From: an uncultured Spirochaetales bacterium
GTDB taxonomy: Bacteria; Spirochaetota; Spirochaetia; Sphaerochaetales; Sphaerochaetaceae
Length of the DNA stretch: 44,956 bases
Reading direction: 5' to 3'
Assembly (NCBI GenBank): GCA_934247875.1
Contig: CAKQJZ010000006.1
Span: 1-44,956, forward strand
Position numbers and translations under genes: made by a program. The notes beneath the pieces were generated by a model, which saw only the letters and a list, made by a program, of their open reading frames with translations, had not been told where the DNA came from and did no database searches. Below, in pieces: positions 14,546-22,791 of the stretch; position 1 is the first letter of the stretch, and each line of letters starts with the position of its first letter.

Positions 14546-15603
14546 CTTATTCTCCTCTTTATCTCACTAGCAACCTCAGTTGTGCTATATGCTCTCTCTC
14601 CGTCTTTTGCGATATCTGCTGCGCGCACTCCGTCTTTAAGTGCCTCTTTTACAGCATTCTCGATAGAGAGAGCTTCTCTTTCCAGAGAGAATGAATAGCG
14701 AAGCATCATAGCACATGAGAGTATAGTCGCAATCGGGTTTGCAATATTCTTACCAGCAATATCTGGTGCAGAGCCATGAATAGGCTCATACATTCCAACG
14801 CTGTCTTCTCTGAGAGATGCAGATGGAAGCATGCCAATGGATCCTGTAATCATTGAAGCCTCATCTGAGAGTATGTCGCCAAACATATTCTCAGTAAGAA
14901 GCACGTCAAACTGGCCAGGGTTCCTGACAAGCTGCATGGCTGCATTATCTACATACATATACTGAAGCTCTACATCGCTATAGCGCTCTGATATTCGTTT
15001 AGTAACCTCTCGCCAGAGCCTTGAAGACTCAAGTACATTGGCTTTGTCGACAACTGTAACTAAGCCTCTGCGCTTTCTAGCAGCTTCAAAAGCCTTGATT
15101 GCAATGCGCTCAATCTCTCCGCTGCTATATGACATGACATCATATGCCTTATCCCCGTCTCTGCCTTTCTTTCCGAAGTAGATTCCGCCAGTGAGCTCTC
15201 TTACAACAAGGATATCAACACCATTTTTCAATATTTCTGATTTAAGCGGTGAAGCGCTTTTAAGCTCTTCATAGATAGTTGCAGGGCGCAGATTGCAAAA
15301 GAGTCCTAGTCCTGCTCTGAGGCCTAAGAGCGCACGCTCTGGTCTATTAGGACCTGGCTCATTATCCCACTTAGGGCCACCAACTGCACCTAAGAGAACA
15401 GCTTTCTTGCTCTTTACTGCTTCAAGCACTTCATCTGTAAGAGGAACGCCATATTCATCAATAGAACAGCCACCAATCAATCTTTTCTCTGCATTGAGCT
15501 TATGGCCATAGCAAGCACAGACTTCTTCCAAAACAGAAAGACTTGCATTAACGATCTCTGGGCCTATTCCATCACCAGGAACAACAAGGATATCAAGTTC
15601 CAT
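14542..15603 (-). CDS. leuB: 3-isopropylmalate dehydrogenase
   Basis: A 353-aa NAD-dependent beta-decarboxylating dehydrogenase that turns 3-isopropylmalate into 2-ketoisocaproate in leucine synthesis. Seen are the N-terminal VPGDGIGPEIV, substrate-binding arginines (RPERALLGLRAGLGLFCNLRPA), RELTGGIYFG, and MFGDILSDEASMITGSIGMLPSAS with the metal-binding aspartates, then EPIHGSAPDIAGK. I start at the ATG at 15603; a TTG one codon upstream is less likely. Stop and start with leuD overlap as TGATG, and AAGGAG lies eight bases upstream. Confidence 0.96.
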   Translation of the reverse strand: MELDILVVPGDGIGPEIVNASLSVLEEVCACYGHKLNAEKRLIGGCSIDEYGVPLTDEVLEAVKSKKAVLLGAVGGPKWDNEPGPNRPERALLGLRAGLGLFCNLRPATIYEELKSASPLKSEILKNGVDILVVRELTGGIYFGKKGRDGDKAYDVMSYSSGEIERIAIKAFEAARKRRGLVTVVDKANVLESSRLWREVTKRISERYSDVELQYMYVDNAAMQLVRNPGQFDVLLTENMFGDILSDEASMITGSIGMLPSASLREDSVGMYEPIHGSAPDIAGKNIANPIATILSCAMMLRYSFSLEREALSIENAVKEALKDGVRAADIAKDGERAYSTTEVASEIKRRIR

Positions 15604-16088
15604 CAATAGTTCTCCTTAATAAACTCAGCAAGGCCACCTGCTTTGAATATATTCATCATAAACTCTGGGAAAGGCTCTGCTTTGAATGTCTTTCCGCTTG
15701 TTTTATCGACAATCACACCAGTAGAGAAATCAACAGAGATCTCATCTCCATCCTGAATCTCTTCAGCAGCTTCTTTGCACTCTAGGATAGGAAGCCCGAT
15801 ATTAATGCTGTTTCTGTAGAATATGCGGGCAAAAGTCTTTGCAATTACACAGCTGACACCTGAAGCTTTAAGTGCAATAGGTGCATGCTCTCGGCTCGAT
15901 CCGCATCCGAAATTCTTGCCCGCAACAATCACATCACCCTCTTTGACTCTGCCTCTGAAGCTCTTGTCGATATCTTCCATAGCATGAGTGCTAAGCTCCT
16001 GAGCATCTGATGTATTTAAGTAGCGCGCAGGAATGATTACATCTGTATCGACATTATCGCCATATTTGAATACTCTGCCCTCAGCCAT
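15603..16088 (-). CDS. leuD: 3-isopropylmalate dehydratase small subunit
   Basis: A 161-aa swivelling-domain subunit that pairs with LeuC to isomerise 2- to 3-isopropylmalate. It has the archaeal/clostridial short form: YGDNVDTDVIIPARYLNT at the N-terminus and GKNFGCGSSREHAPIALKASG in the middle, the loop that contacts substrate. The gene overlaps leuC by eight bases and leuB by one, so the subunits are translated together. Confidence 0.95.
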   Translation of the reverse strand: MAEGRVFKYGDNVDTDVIIPARYLNTSDAQELSTHAMEDIDKSFRGRVKEGDVIVAGKNFGCGSSREHAPIALKASGVSCVIAKTFARIFYRNSINIGLPILECKEAAEEIQDGDEISVDFSTGVIVDKTSGKTFKAEPFPEFMMNIFKAGGLAEFIKENY

Positions 16089-17346
16089 TTAAGTCCTCCA
16101 TAGTCGCAATGTGCCCCATAACAGCGCTTGCTGCAGCTGTATATGGAGATGCAAGATAAACTTCGCTCTTTACGTGTCCCATTCTGCCTACAAAGTTTCT
16201 GTTCGTAGTTGATACGCAGCGCTCCCCTTCTGCAAGGATGCCCATATACCCACCTAGGCATGGACCACATGTAGGAGTTGAGACAACGCATCCAGCATCG
16301 ATGAAGATATCAAACAGTCCTTCATGCATTGCCTCTTTCCAGATTTTCTGAGTTGCAGGGATTACTATGCATCTGACACCTGGATTAACGTGTCTGCCTT
16401 TGAATGCAACAGCAGCCGCTCTCAAATCTGATAAGCGGCCATTAGTGCATGATCCGATAACGACCTGATCAATCTTGATAGACTTGCTGTCTTTAGCTAA
16501 ATGAGTATTCTCCGGAAGGTGTGGATAGCTGACAGTTGATTCAATTGATGAAAGGTCAATCTCATATACAGCATCATATGTTGCATCTTCATCGCTAGCG
16601 AGAATCTTAGGCGCTTTAGCTCCTGCTGCTTTCAGGTATTCAAGTGTCTTATCATCAACTGGGAATATTCCATTCTTAGCACCTGCTTCAATTGCCATAT
16701 TAGCAACTGTGAACCTATCATCCATAGAAAGAGCAGAAACGCCATCACCTGCAAACTCCATTGCTTTATAAAGCGCGCCATCGACACCAATCATCCCTAT
16801 GATATGGAGAATAAGGTCTTTGCCGCTTACATAAGGACGGAATGAGCCATGCAGATTGAACTTGATTGAAGAAGGGACTTTGAACCAGCACTTGCCAATA
16901 GCCATGCCAGCTGCCATATCTGTAGACCCGACGCCAGTTGAGAATGCGCCAAGTGCACCATATGTACATGTGTGAGAATCGGCACCTATTACAACATCAC
17001 CTGCTGTAACAAGCCCCTTCTCAGGAAGAAGTGCATGCTCAATGCCAACTCTTCCAACTTCAAAGTAGTTTTCAATACTCTCTTTATCAGCAAATTCTCT
17101 GACTATCTTGCACTGCTCTGCAGCCTTAATATCCTTATTAGGAGTGAAATGATCAGGAACCAGTGCAATCTTGGATTTATCAAATACGCACTTACGCCCG
17201 AATTTCGGAAACTCCTTTATAGCAACAGGGCTTGTGATATCATTTCCAAGCACCATTGAAAGGTTCGCCATTATAAGCTGACCAGGATGAACGCTATCAA
17301 GTCCAGCAGCACTGGCGAGAATCTTCTCTGTGATTGTTGATCCCAT
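16081..17346 (-). CDS. leuC: 3-isopropylmalate dehydratase large subunit
   Basis: A 421-aa aconitase-family subunit carrying the [4Fe-4S] cluster. Visible cluster ligands are the Cys in VIGSCTNGRLSDLR and the CGPCLGG pair, with GADSHTCTYGALG and the C-terminal TTNRNFVGRMGH. Length fits the short LeuC type that partners with short LeuD, consistent with its neighbour. Its ATG overlaps the leuA stop (TAATG). Confidence 0.95.
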   Translation of the reverse strand: MGSTITEKILASAAGLDSVHPGQLIMANLSMVLGNDITSPVAIKEFPKFGRKCVFDKSKIALVPDHFTPNKDIKAAEQCKIVREFADKESIENYFEVGRVGIEHALLPEKGLVTAGDVVIGADSHTCTYGALGAFSTGVGSTDMAAGMAIGKCWFKVPSSIKFNLHGSFRPYVSGKDLILHIIGMIGVDGALYKAMEFAGDGVSALSMDDRFTVANMAIEAGAKNGIFPVDDKTLEYLKAAGAKAPKILASDEDATYDAVYEIDLSSIESTVSYPHLPENTHLAKDSKSIKIDQVVIGSCTNGRLSDLRAAAVAFKGRHVNPGVRCIVIPATQKIWKEAMHEGLFDIFIDAGCVVSTPTCGPCLGGYMGILAEGERCVSTTNRNFVGRMGHVKSEVYLASPYTAAASAVMGHIATMEDLNG

Positions 17347-18950
17347 TAATTAATCTCCTTATCTGTGTGTCCTAAAAGCAGATCATTCTCAAATGACATA
17401 ACCTGCGCTGCAACACCACCGGCAATGGATGTGGATGATTCATCAAGCATCTTGTTTACAGCATTTATGCAAGCAACTATAGATGCCTCTATTACGTCTG
17501 TAGAAACGCCGCGGCCTCTGAAGACACCACGCTGATCAGAGATCTTTACAAGTGCTTCTCCAAGCGCATCTTTATGCTCTGTAACTGCATTCAAGCTATA
17601 CTCTTCAAGCGCAAATGGATGACGTATGATTTTCTCAATGCACCTCAGAGACGCATATATAGGGCCTGTGCCAGTTGCGACATCCATGACTTTCTTGTCA
17701 TTGTCGCCCCTCTTTAAAGTTATGCACGCAGTAGCGCTCATATGGTTGCCGCTATTGATTACAAATGAATCAAGTGCCCAGCCATTCTTAGTCTCAGCGC
17801 CCTCTCTTGCTTCAACAAGTGCGAGGATATCACGCTCAGTGACATTCTTCTTTCTGTCGCATAGCTTCTTGAACTTCTCAAATAGCTTAGCTATCTCATC
17901 TTTTCCAAGTGAATATCCAAGCTCTTCAAGCTTCTTTTCAAATGCATGCTGACCTGAATGCTTTCCGAGTACGAGATTTGTCTTTACGACTCCAACAGAC
18001 TCTGGAGTCATGATTTCATATGTCTTGCTGTTAGCAAGCATGCCATGCTGATGGATGCCAGACTCATGAGCAAAAGCATTATCTCCGACAATAGCCTTTG
18101 AAGGATTGATCTTCACACCAGTAATTGAAGAGAGAAGTCTTGCAGTTCTGCTGATCTCTTCGCTCTTTATGCCTGTTACGAAATCATATCGATCGGATCT
18201 TGTCTTCATTGCCATTACGACCTCTTCAAGAGCTGCATTTCCAGCTCTCTCTCCGATACCGCAGATAGTACACTCTACTTGTCTTGCACCAGCTTCAACA
18301 CCACGTATTGAATTAGCAACAGCAAGTCCCAAGTCGTCATGACAATGCATTGAGAAGATAGCTTTGTCGCTATTTGCAACATTGGCTCTGACATATTCAA
18401 CCATGTTTGCTATCTCATTAGGAGTTGAATAGCCAACAGTGTCTGGGAGGTTGATTGTCGTAGCGCCTTCCCTGATTGCTGTGTCTACTACACGGCACAT
18501 GTAATCAAGGTCTGTTCTTGTAGCATCTTCCAAAGAGAATTCAACATCAGGACAAAGAGATCTTGCATAAGCGACATTTGTCTTGATTCTCTCCAGTGCT
18601 TCTTCTCTATTGAGCTTCAGCTTATATTCAAGGTGAAGGTCACTAGTAGCCAGGAAAAGGTGGATTCTTGGACTATTAGCACGCTTAACTGCGCTATAAG
18701 CTGCATCAATATCTTTTTTGAGTGCCCTTGCGAGGGAGGCAACTGTCACATCTTTTACAGATGCTGCAATCGCCTCTACGCTCTCAAAGTCTCCAGGGGA
18801 GGAGATAGCAAAACCAGCCTCGATGATATCAACACCTAGGACTTCTAGCTGCTTTGCCATGCGGATCTTTTCCTCAAGGTTCATAGAGTAGCCAGGTGCT
18901 TGCTCTCCATCTCTAAGCGTTGTATCAAAAATATAAACTCTGTCTGCCAT
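17346..18950 (-). CDS. leuA: 2-isopropylmalate synthase
   Basis: A 534-aa enzyme condensing acetyl-CoA with 2-ketoisovalerate, the committed step of leucine synthesis. The TIM-barrel starts with FDTTLRDGEQAPGYSM and contains the metal-binding HCHDDLGLAVANS. The accessory region with HESGIHQHGML follows, and a C-terminal LeuA dimer domain (about 400-534) should give leucine feedback inhibition. A citramalate synthase is an alternative for this superfamily, but position between ilvC and leuCDB supports LeuA. AGAGGTG precedes the ATG. Confidence 0.94.
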   Translation of the reverse strand: MADRVYIFDTTLRDGEQAPGYSMNLEEKIRMAKQLEVLGVDIIEAGFAISSPGDFESVEAIAASVKDVTVASLARALKKDIDAAYSAVKRANSPRIHLFLATSDLHLEYKLKLNREEALERIKTNVAYARSLCPDVEFSLEDATRTDLDYMCRVVDTAIREGATTINLPDTVGYSTPNEIANMVEYVRANVANSDKAIFSMHCHDDLGLAVANSIRGVEAGARQVECTICGIGERAGNAALEEVVMAMKTRSDRYDFVTGIKSEEISRTARLLSSITGVKINPSKAIVGDNAFAHESGIHQHGMLANSKTYEIMTPESVGVVKTNLVLGKHSGQHAFEKKLEELGYSLGKDEIAKLFEKFKKLCDRKKNVTERDILALVEAREGAETKNGWALDSFVINSGNHMSATACITLKRGDNDKKVMDVATGTGPIYASLRCIEKIIRHPFALEEYSLNAVTEHKDALGEALVKISDQRGVFRGRGVSTDVIEASIVACINAVNKMLDESSTSIAGGVAAQVMSFENDLLLGHTDKEIN

Positions 18951-18971
18951 CTTCTCACCTCTTATTTCATG

Positions 18972-19964
18972 TTATTTCTTCAGCCAGCTCATCAAAGATC
19001 TGAGTCTTGCGCCAGTCTTCTCAAGAAGTGAGTCAGCTTCAATCCTCTTCTTTGCATTGAAGTAAGGTCTTCCAACCTGGTTCTCAAGCAGCCAGTTGCG
19101 AGCAAATGTGCCCTCCTGAATATCTGTAAGAACATTCTTCATAGCCTTCTTTGTGTCGTCTGTAATGATCTTTGGTCCTGTGATATAGTCACCATACTCA
19201 GCTGTATCTGAGATTGAGTATCTCATGTATGAGAGACCACCCTGGTTGATGAGGTCTACAATGAGCTTCATCTCATGGCAGCACTCAAAGTAAGCCATCT
19301 CTGGCTGGTAACCAGCTTCAACGAGAGTATCAAAACCAGCCTTGATAAGAGCTGTAACACCACCGCAAAGAACTGCCTGCTCACCAAAGAGGTCAGTCTC
19401 AGTCTCTTCCTTGAAAGAAGTTACGAAGATACCTGCTCTGCCAGCACCGATTCCAGCAGCATATGCAAGAGCTACCTGCTCTGAGTCTCCTGATGGATCC
19501 TGTGCAACTGCGATAAGTGAAGGTACACCCTTGCCTTCCTGGAACTGGCTTCTTACTGTATGGCCTGGTCCCTTAGGAGCAATCATGATTACGTTTACAT
19601 CCTCTGGTGGCTTGATCTGTCCAAAGTGAATGTTGAAGCCATGAGCAAATGCAAGATATGCGCCGCTCTTGAGATTTGGAGCGATTGACTCTTTGTAGAG
19701 CTTAGCCTGCTTCTCATCGTTTACCAGAATCATTACGATATCTGCTGCCTTAACTGCCTCTTCTGTTGTCATAACCTTGAGGCCTGCTTCCTCTGCAATC
19801 TTCCAGCTCTTTGAGCCATTGTAGAGACCTACAACTACATCTACGCCAGACTCGTGAAGATTAAGAGCGTGTGCATGGCCCTGGCTGCCATATCCGATAA
19901 TTGCGACTGTCTTGCCCTTTAAAAGAGACATGTCTGCATCTTTCTCATAATACATCTTACTCAT
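18972..19964 (-). CDS. ilvC: Ketol-acid reductoisomerase
   Basis: A 330-aa class I (short) reductoisomerase that rearranges and reduces acetolactate to dihydroxy-isovalerate. The N-terminal Rossmann domain has GYGSQGHAHALNLHESG followed by VGLYNGSKSW, the loop that sets NADPH/NADH preference. The C-terminal knotted domain carries the metal-binding acidic residues (ETETDLFGEQAVLCGG, and ECCHEMKLIVDLI). The ribosome-binding site AAGGAAGGG is strong, fitting the high levels this slow enzyme needs. Twenty-one bases separate it from leuA. Confidence 0.96.
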   Translation of the reverse strand: MSKMYYEKDADMSLLKGKTVAIIGYGSQGHAHALNLHESGVDVVVGLYNGSKSWKIAEEAGLKVMTTEEAVKAADIVMILVNDEKQAKLYKESIAPNLKSGAYLAFAHGFNIHFGQIKPPEDVNVIMIAPKGPGHTVRSQFQEGKGVPSLIAVAQDPSGDSEQVALAYAAGIGAGRAGIFVTSFKEETETDLFGEQAVLCGGVTALIKAGFDTLVEAGYQPEMAYFECCHEMKLIVDLINQGGLSYMRYSISDTAEYGDYITGPKIITDDTKKAMKNVLTDIQEGTFARNWLLENQVGRPYFNAKKRIEADSLLEKTGARLRSLMSWLKK

Positions 19965-20001
19965 ATGTACCCTTCCTTATATCTATACAAGATATCAATA
20001 A

Positions 20002-20529
20002 TTATTCTTCATCAAATGAGAGCTCTGAGAGAGGCTTCTCACCTCTTGTAAGGCCTGTGATACCTGTTCTTACAAGCTCAACAATTCCATAGCTTTCTGC
20101 AAGCGTCATAAAGGAGTGAAGCTTATCAAGAGAACCAGTTAGCTGGAATGTTACTGTGTTTGGTGTAACATCTACTATTTTGGCCTTGAAAACATCGCCA
20201 AGTGAGACGATATCGCTTCTGGTTTCGTTTGTTGCTTTGATTTTGATAAGCACAAGCTCTCTTTGAACAGATCTTGAAGCAGTCATTTCATATACAGATC
20301 TGACATCTACAAGCTTTCCAACCTGTCTTATAATCTGCTCAACAATAGCTCTGTCGCCTGAGACTACAATAGTAATGCGGCTGACTTCCTTGTTCTCAGT
20401 CTCTCCTACAGAGAGAGAATCAATGTTATAACCTCTTCTAGAGAAAAGAGATACAACTCTCATAAGAACACCAGACTTGTTGTTAACAAGAATTGCTAGC
20501 GTATAGCTTTCTTTCTTATCATAATCCAT
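20002..20529 (-). CDS. ilvN: Acetolactate synthase small (regulatory) subunit
   Basis: A 175-aa subunit with an N-terminal ACT domain (LAILVNNKSGVLMRVVSLFSRRGYNIDSLSVG, residues 9-40) that binds valine and confers feedback inhibition on IlvB, followed by the C-terminal ALS_ss domain. It is the first gene of the operon although its catalytic partner is the last, an unusual separation of two subunits by six genes. A promoter lies about 55-80 bases upstream. The equivalent symbol ilvH is also used. Confidence 0.94.
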   Translation of the reverse strand: MDYDKKESYTLAILVNNKSGVLMRVVSLFSRRGYNIDSLSVGETENKEVSRITIVVSGDRAIVEQIIRQVGKLVDVRSVYEMTASRSVQRELVLIKIKATNETRSDIVSLGDVFKAKIVDVTPNTVTFQLTGSLDKLHSFMTLAESYGIVELVRTGITGLTRGEKPLSELSFDEE

Positions 20530-20582
20530 AGCAACCTCAACCTTTAAAAAAGCCTTAAGCTCTATTCATCTTTTTTAACGCT

Positions 20583-20611
20583 AGAATAATCACTGACAAA
20601 AAACGTGTCAA
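20583..20611 (-). promoter_or_regulatory. Promoter of the ilv-leu operon
   Basis: On the minus strand a consensus TTGACA (20606-20611) lies 17 bp from TATTCT (20583-20588). The predicted start near 20576 gives a leader of about 46 nt. The leader holds only a 4-codon open frame (MNRA) and the small dyad AGCTTAAGGCT, with no run of branched-chain codons and no T-box, so leader-peptide attenuation is not apparent. Confidence 0.8.
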
Positions 20612-20629
20612 TAAATATGGAAAAAAGAG

Positions 20630-20658
20630 TTTTCATTTAATTTATAATAGTTTATAAT
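20630..20658 (+). promoter_or_regulatory. Probable promoter of the Fic-fold gene
   Basis: TTTTCA (20630-20635), a 17-bp spacer and a perfect TATAAT (20653-20658) precede the Fic gene by 36 bases. It diverges from the ilv-leu promoter in the same AT-rich intergenic region. Confidence 0.5.
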
Positions 20659-20694
20659 ATTCGTAAATATTCTATAAAAACAGAGTTTTTTACT

Positions 20695-21714
20695 ATGATT
20701 AATATCAATGAAGTCAGAATTACTCATGATCTATTGATGGATATATCCAGAATAGACATCATGAAAGGGCGCTGGCCTGAGATAAAAGAGAAGAAAGAGT
20801 CATTGCTTTCAAACATGAGAGCACAGTGCAGGATTGCATCCAATGCTGCTTCAAATAGAATTGAAGGCAGTGAACTCAGAGACTGGGAAGTAGAGAAAGT
20901 AATCTCAGGAATCACTCTTCCAGGATTCAAAGCCAAAGACATATCAGATGCCAGAGGCTTTGTAAGAGCCATATCACTTATAAGCGATGATTATGAGCTG
21001 CTTCCTTTTTCTGAAGCAACTATAAAACGCTTTCATAGAGAAATGTTCAATACAGATGAATATAGAGAAACAGATAAGCCTGTTCAGAACATCCTGTTTG
21101 ACAAAGGCGAGCCTATGATTGAGAATGCTGCGGCACTTGAAGCGCCTAGGCTTATGAGAGCACTTGTTGACGAGAGTGATATCCTCTTTGAGTCTAAGAA
21201 CTATCATCCTTTGATCATAACAGGCATATTCATATTCCACCTGCTCACAATCAACCCATTTGAATATGGGAATGGACGTATTTCCAGATTGATGATCACA
21301 TATCTCCTCTTAAAGCATGGCTATGGCTTTATTGAGTATTATCCACTTGAAGTCATAATCGAAGAGAGCAGAAAGAACTATCTCTCTGCTCTAAAGCGCA
21401 GTCAGAGCACTAAAGACTATGGCCCATTCTTAAGCTACTTCATAAAGACACTTGCAAAAGAGACAATCAGACTTGAAGCCAAGCTCAATAGAGATGACTA
21501 CTCTGCCCCAGCAAGCGATGAAGATTCCCTCTCTCCTCTTGAAAGAGATATCCTGGAGGTTGTCAGAGGTGCAAAAGCAATGTACACTGCAGAATTGCTT
21601 GCAGCTTTGGATTACAAAGATCCGACTATAAAGAAAGCACTTAGAGAACTTGTTAAGAAAAACAAGCTCAAGCAGCTTGGAGTTGGACGCGGAACTTATT
21701 ATCAGCTGGGGTAA
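20695..21714 (+). CDS. Fic-fold protein with degenerate catalytic motif
   Basis: A 339-aa Fic/DOC protein with a C-terminal winged-helix-like domain (about 280-339). Active family members attach AMP to target proteins using the motif HPFx[D/E]GNGRxxR. Here the motif reads NPFEYGNGRISR (near 187): the catalytic His is Asn (codon AAC) and the acidic metal ligand is Tyr, while the phosphate-binding GNGR is kept. The N-terminal inhibitory motif SNRIEG (near 57) is intact, as in class II Fic proteins. The protein is therefore a likely pseudoenzyme or has altered chemistry. It begins without a clear ribosome-binding site and is followed after three bases by an unknown gene. Confidence 0.85.
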   Translation: MININEVRITHDLLMDISRIDIMKGRWPEIKEKKESLLSNMRAQCRIASNAASNRIEGSELRDWEVEKVISGITLPGFKAKDISDARGFVRAISLISDDYELLPFSEATIKRFHREMFNTDEYRETDKPVQNILFDKGEPMIENAAALEAPRLMRALVDESDILFESKNYHPLIITGIFIFHLLTINPFEYGNGRISRLMITYLLLKHGYGFIEYYPLEVIIEESRKNYLSALKRSQSTKDYGPFLSYFIKTLAKETIRLEAKLNRDDYSAPASDEDSLSPLERDILEVVRGAKAMYTAELLAALDYKDPTIKKALRELVKKNKLKQLGVGRGTYYQLG

Positions 21715-21717
21715 ATT

Positions 21718-22779
21718 ATGAAGAAGAATAAAACATATATTATAAATTGGAATGAAGAACCATCGCTTTTCACACTCTCTAGCTTTGAGCGACGTTTCAA
21801 GCGTGAAATATGCGACGAGAGATCTATGCTCATGCCATATTTCTCTTTGCATGTCTATTCCCTTTCCAAGCTTGAGGAAGGCGATGCATTCTATCTGTTT
21901 GATGAGAAAAGCCTTATTATGAAGGGCTTTATATTATCTAAGCCATATAGAGGCTATAAAGGTGATGAAGAAGAGTACTTTGCAGATATCTATCCAGAGT
22001 TCGCTATACATCCTTCTTCAGAGAAAACACTAAAGATAGAAGATATCAAAGCAAATATCCCTGATTTCGATATGGCAGAAAGCCTGATGGATAAAAAGAC
22101 AGCAGAATCCCTTGAAGAGCTCTTCATCTCTTATAGAGATAGCATAGTCCCACTTGATCTGGACTTCTCATCTACTCCCCTATCTCTATCTTCTCATGTA
22201 AGATTCCCAGCAATTGCATCAAAGAATCCAACAATCATCGAGATGGTTGATTACAGAAGATATCTGCTTTCAAAATCCAGAATAGTTGAAGGCTATAAGC
22301 ACTACAGTGCTAATGGCCTTGATTACTTTTCTATCAATGTCGATAACTTCAGACTGCTTAAGGCATTCTTTGCTCTAGTCAAAGCCATATATGGAGATAG
22401 TGCAATAAACCTCAAATATGGGCTTGAGAATGTTGATTACTATGAGAATGACGATATAAGCGCAAATGATGCTGAAAGCTATTTAGAAGAAAACAAGAAG
22501 GAAGCAGAAGAGAACACTTACTTCAATATGCTTGCATATCAAGAAAGCGAAAGAGAGAGCATCTACATAACACCTGAGAAGACTATTTTGATTGCAACAA
22601 GCAATAAAGACAGTGCTATTAATGCGCTTTCTGCTCTCTCTCTTGAAGAAAAGCCAGATCTCTTATTCATGAGCAACTTCATCACAAGCGAAAGCAAAAG
22701 CATAGAAAAAGCATATTTGCTAATAGATAAAATAGCAGATTCTATTCCTGATACATTCTATCTAGGAGAAGATGAATAA
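21718..22779 (+). CDS. Unknown 353-aa protein co-transcribed with the Fic-fold gene
   Basis: I do not recognise this protein. It has no signal peptide or membrane helix, so it is probably cytosolic. The N-terminal ~90 residues look like a compact beta-rich domain (EEPSLFTLSSFERRF, then EGDAFYLFDEKSLIMKGFILSKPYRG) that ends DIYPEF. The middle and C-terminal parts are mostly helical and acidic (NDDISANDAESYLEENKKEAEEN near 250). It starts three bases after the Fic stop, so the two are almost surely one operon and may act together. It ends 12 bases before a convergent gene. A Fic regulator or target is possible but unproven. Confidence 0.6.
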   Translation: MKKNKTYIINWNEEPSLFTLSSFERRFKREICDERSMLMPYFSLHVYSLSKLEEGDAFYLFDEKSLIMKGFILSKPYRGYKGDEEEYFADIYPEFAIHPSSEKTLKIEDIKANIPDFDMAESLMDKKTAESLEELFISYRDSIVPLDLDFSSTPLSLSSHVRFPAIASKNPTIIEMVDYRRYLLSKSRIVEGYKHYSANGLDYFSINVDNFRLLKAFFALVKAIYGDSAINLKYGLENVDYYENDDISANDAESYLEENKKEAEENTYFNMLAYQESERESIYITPEKTILIATSNKDSAINALSALSLEEKPDLLFMSNFITSESKSIEKAYLLIDKIADSIPDTFYLGEDE

Positions 22780-22791
22780 GAGACATTGCTG

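Noticed and set aside
20530..20582. T-box or leader-peptide attenuator before ilvN
   Set aside because: The leader is about 46 nt, has only a four-codon frame without branched-chain codons, and shows no terminator or T-box sequence.
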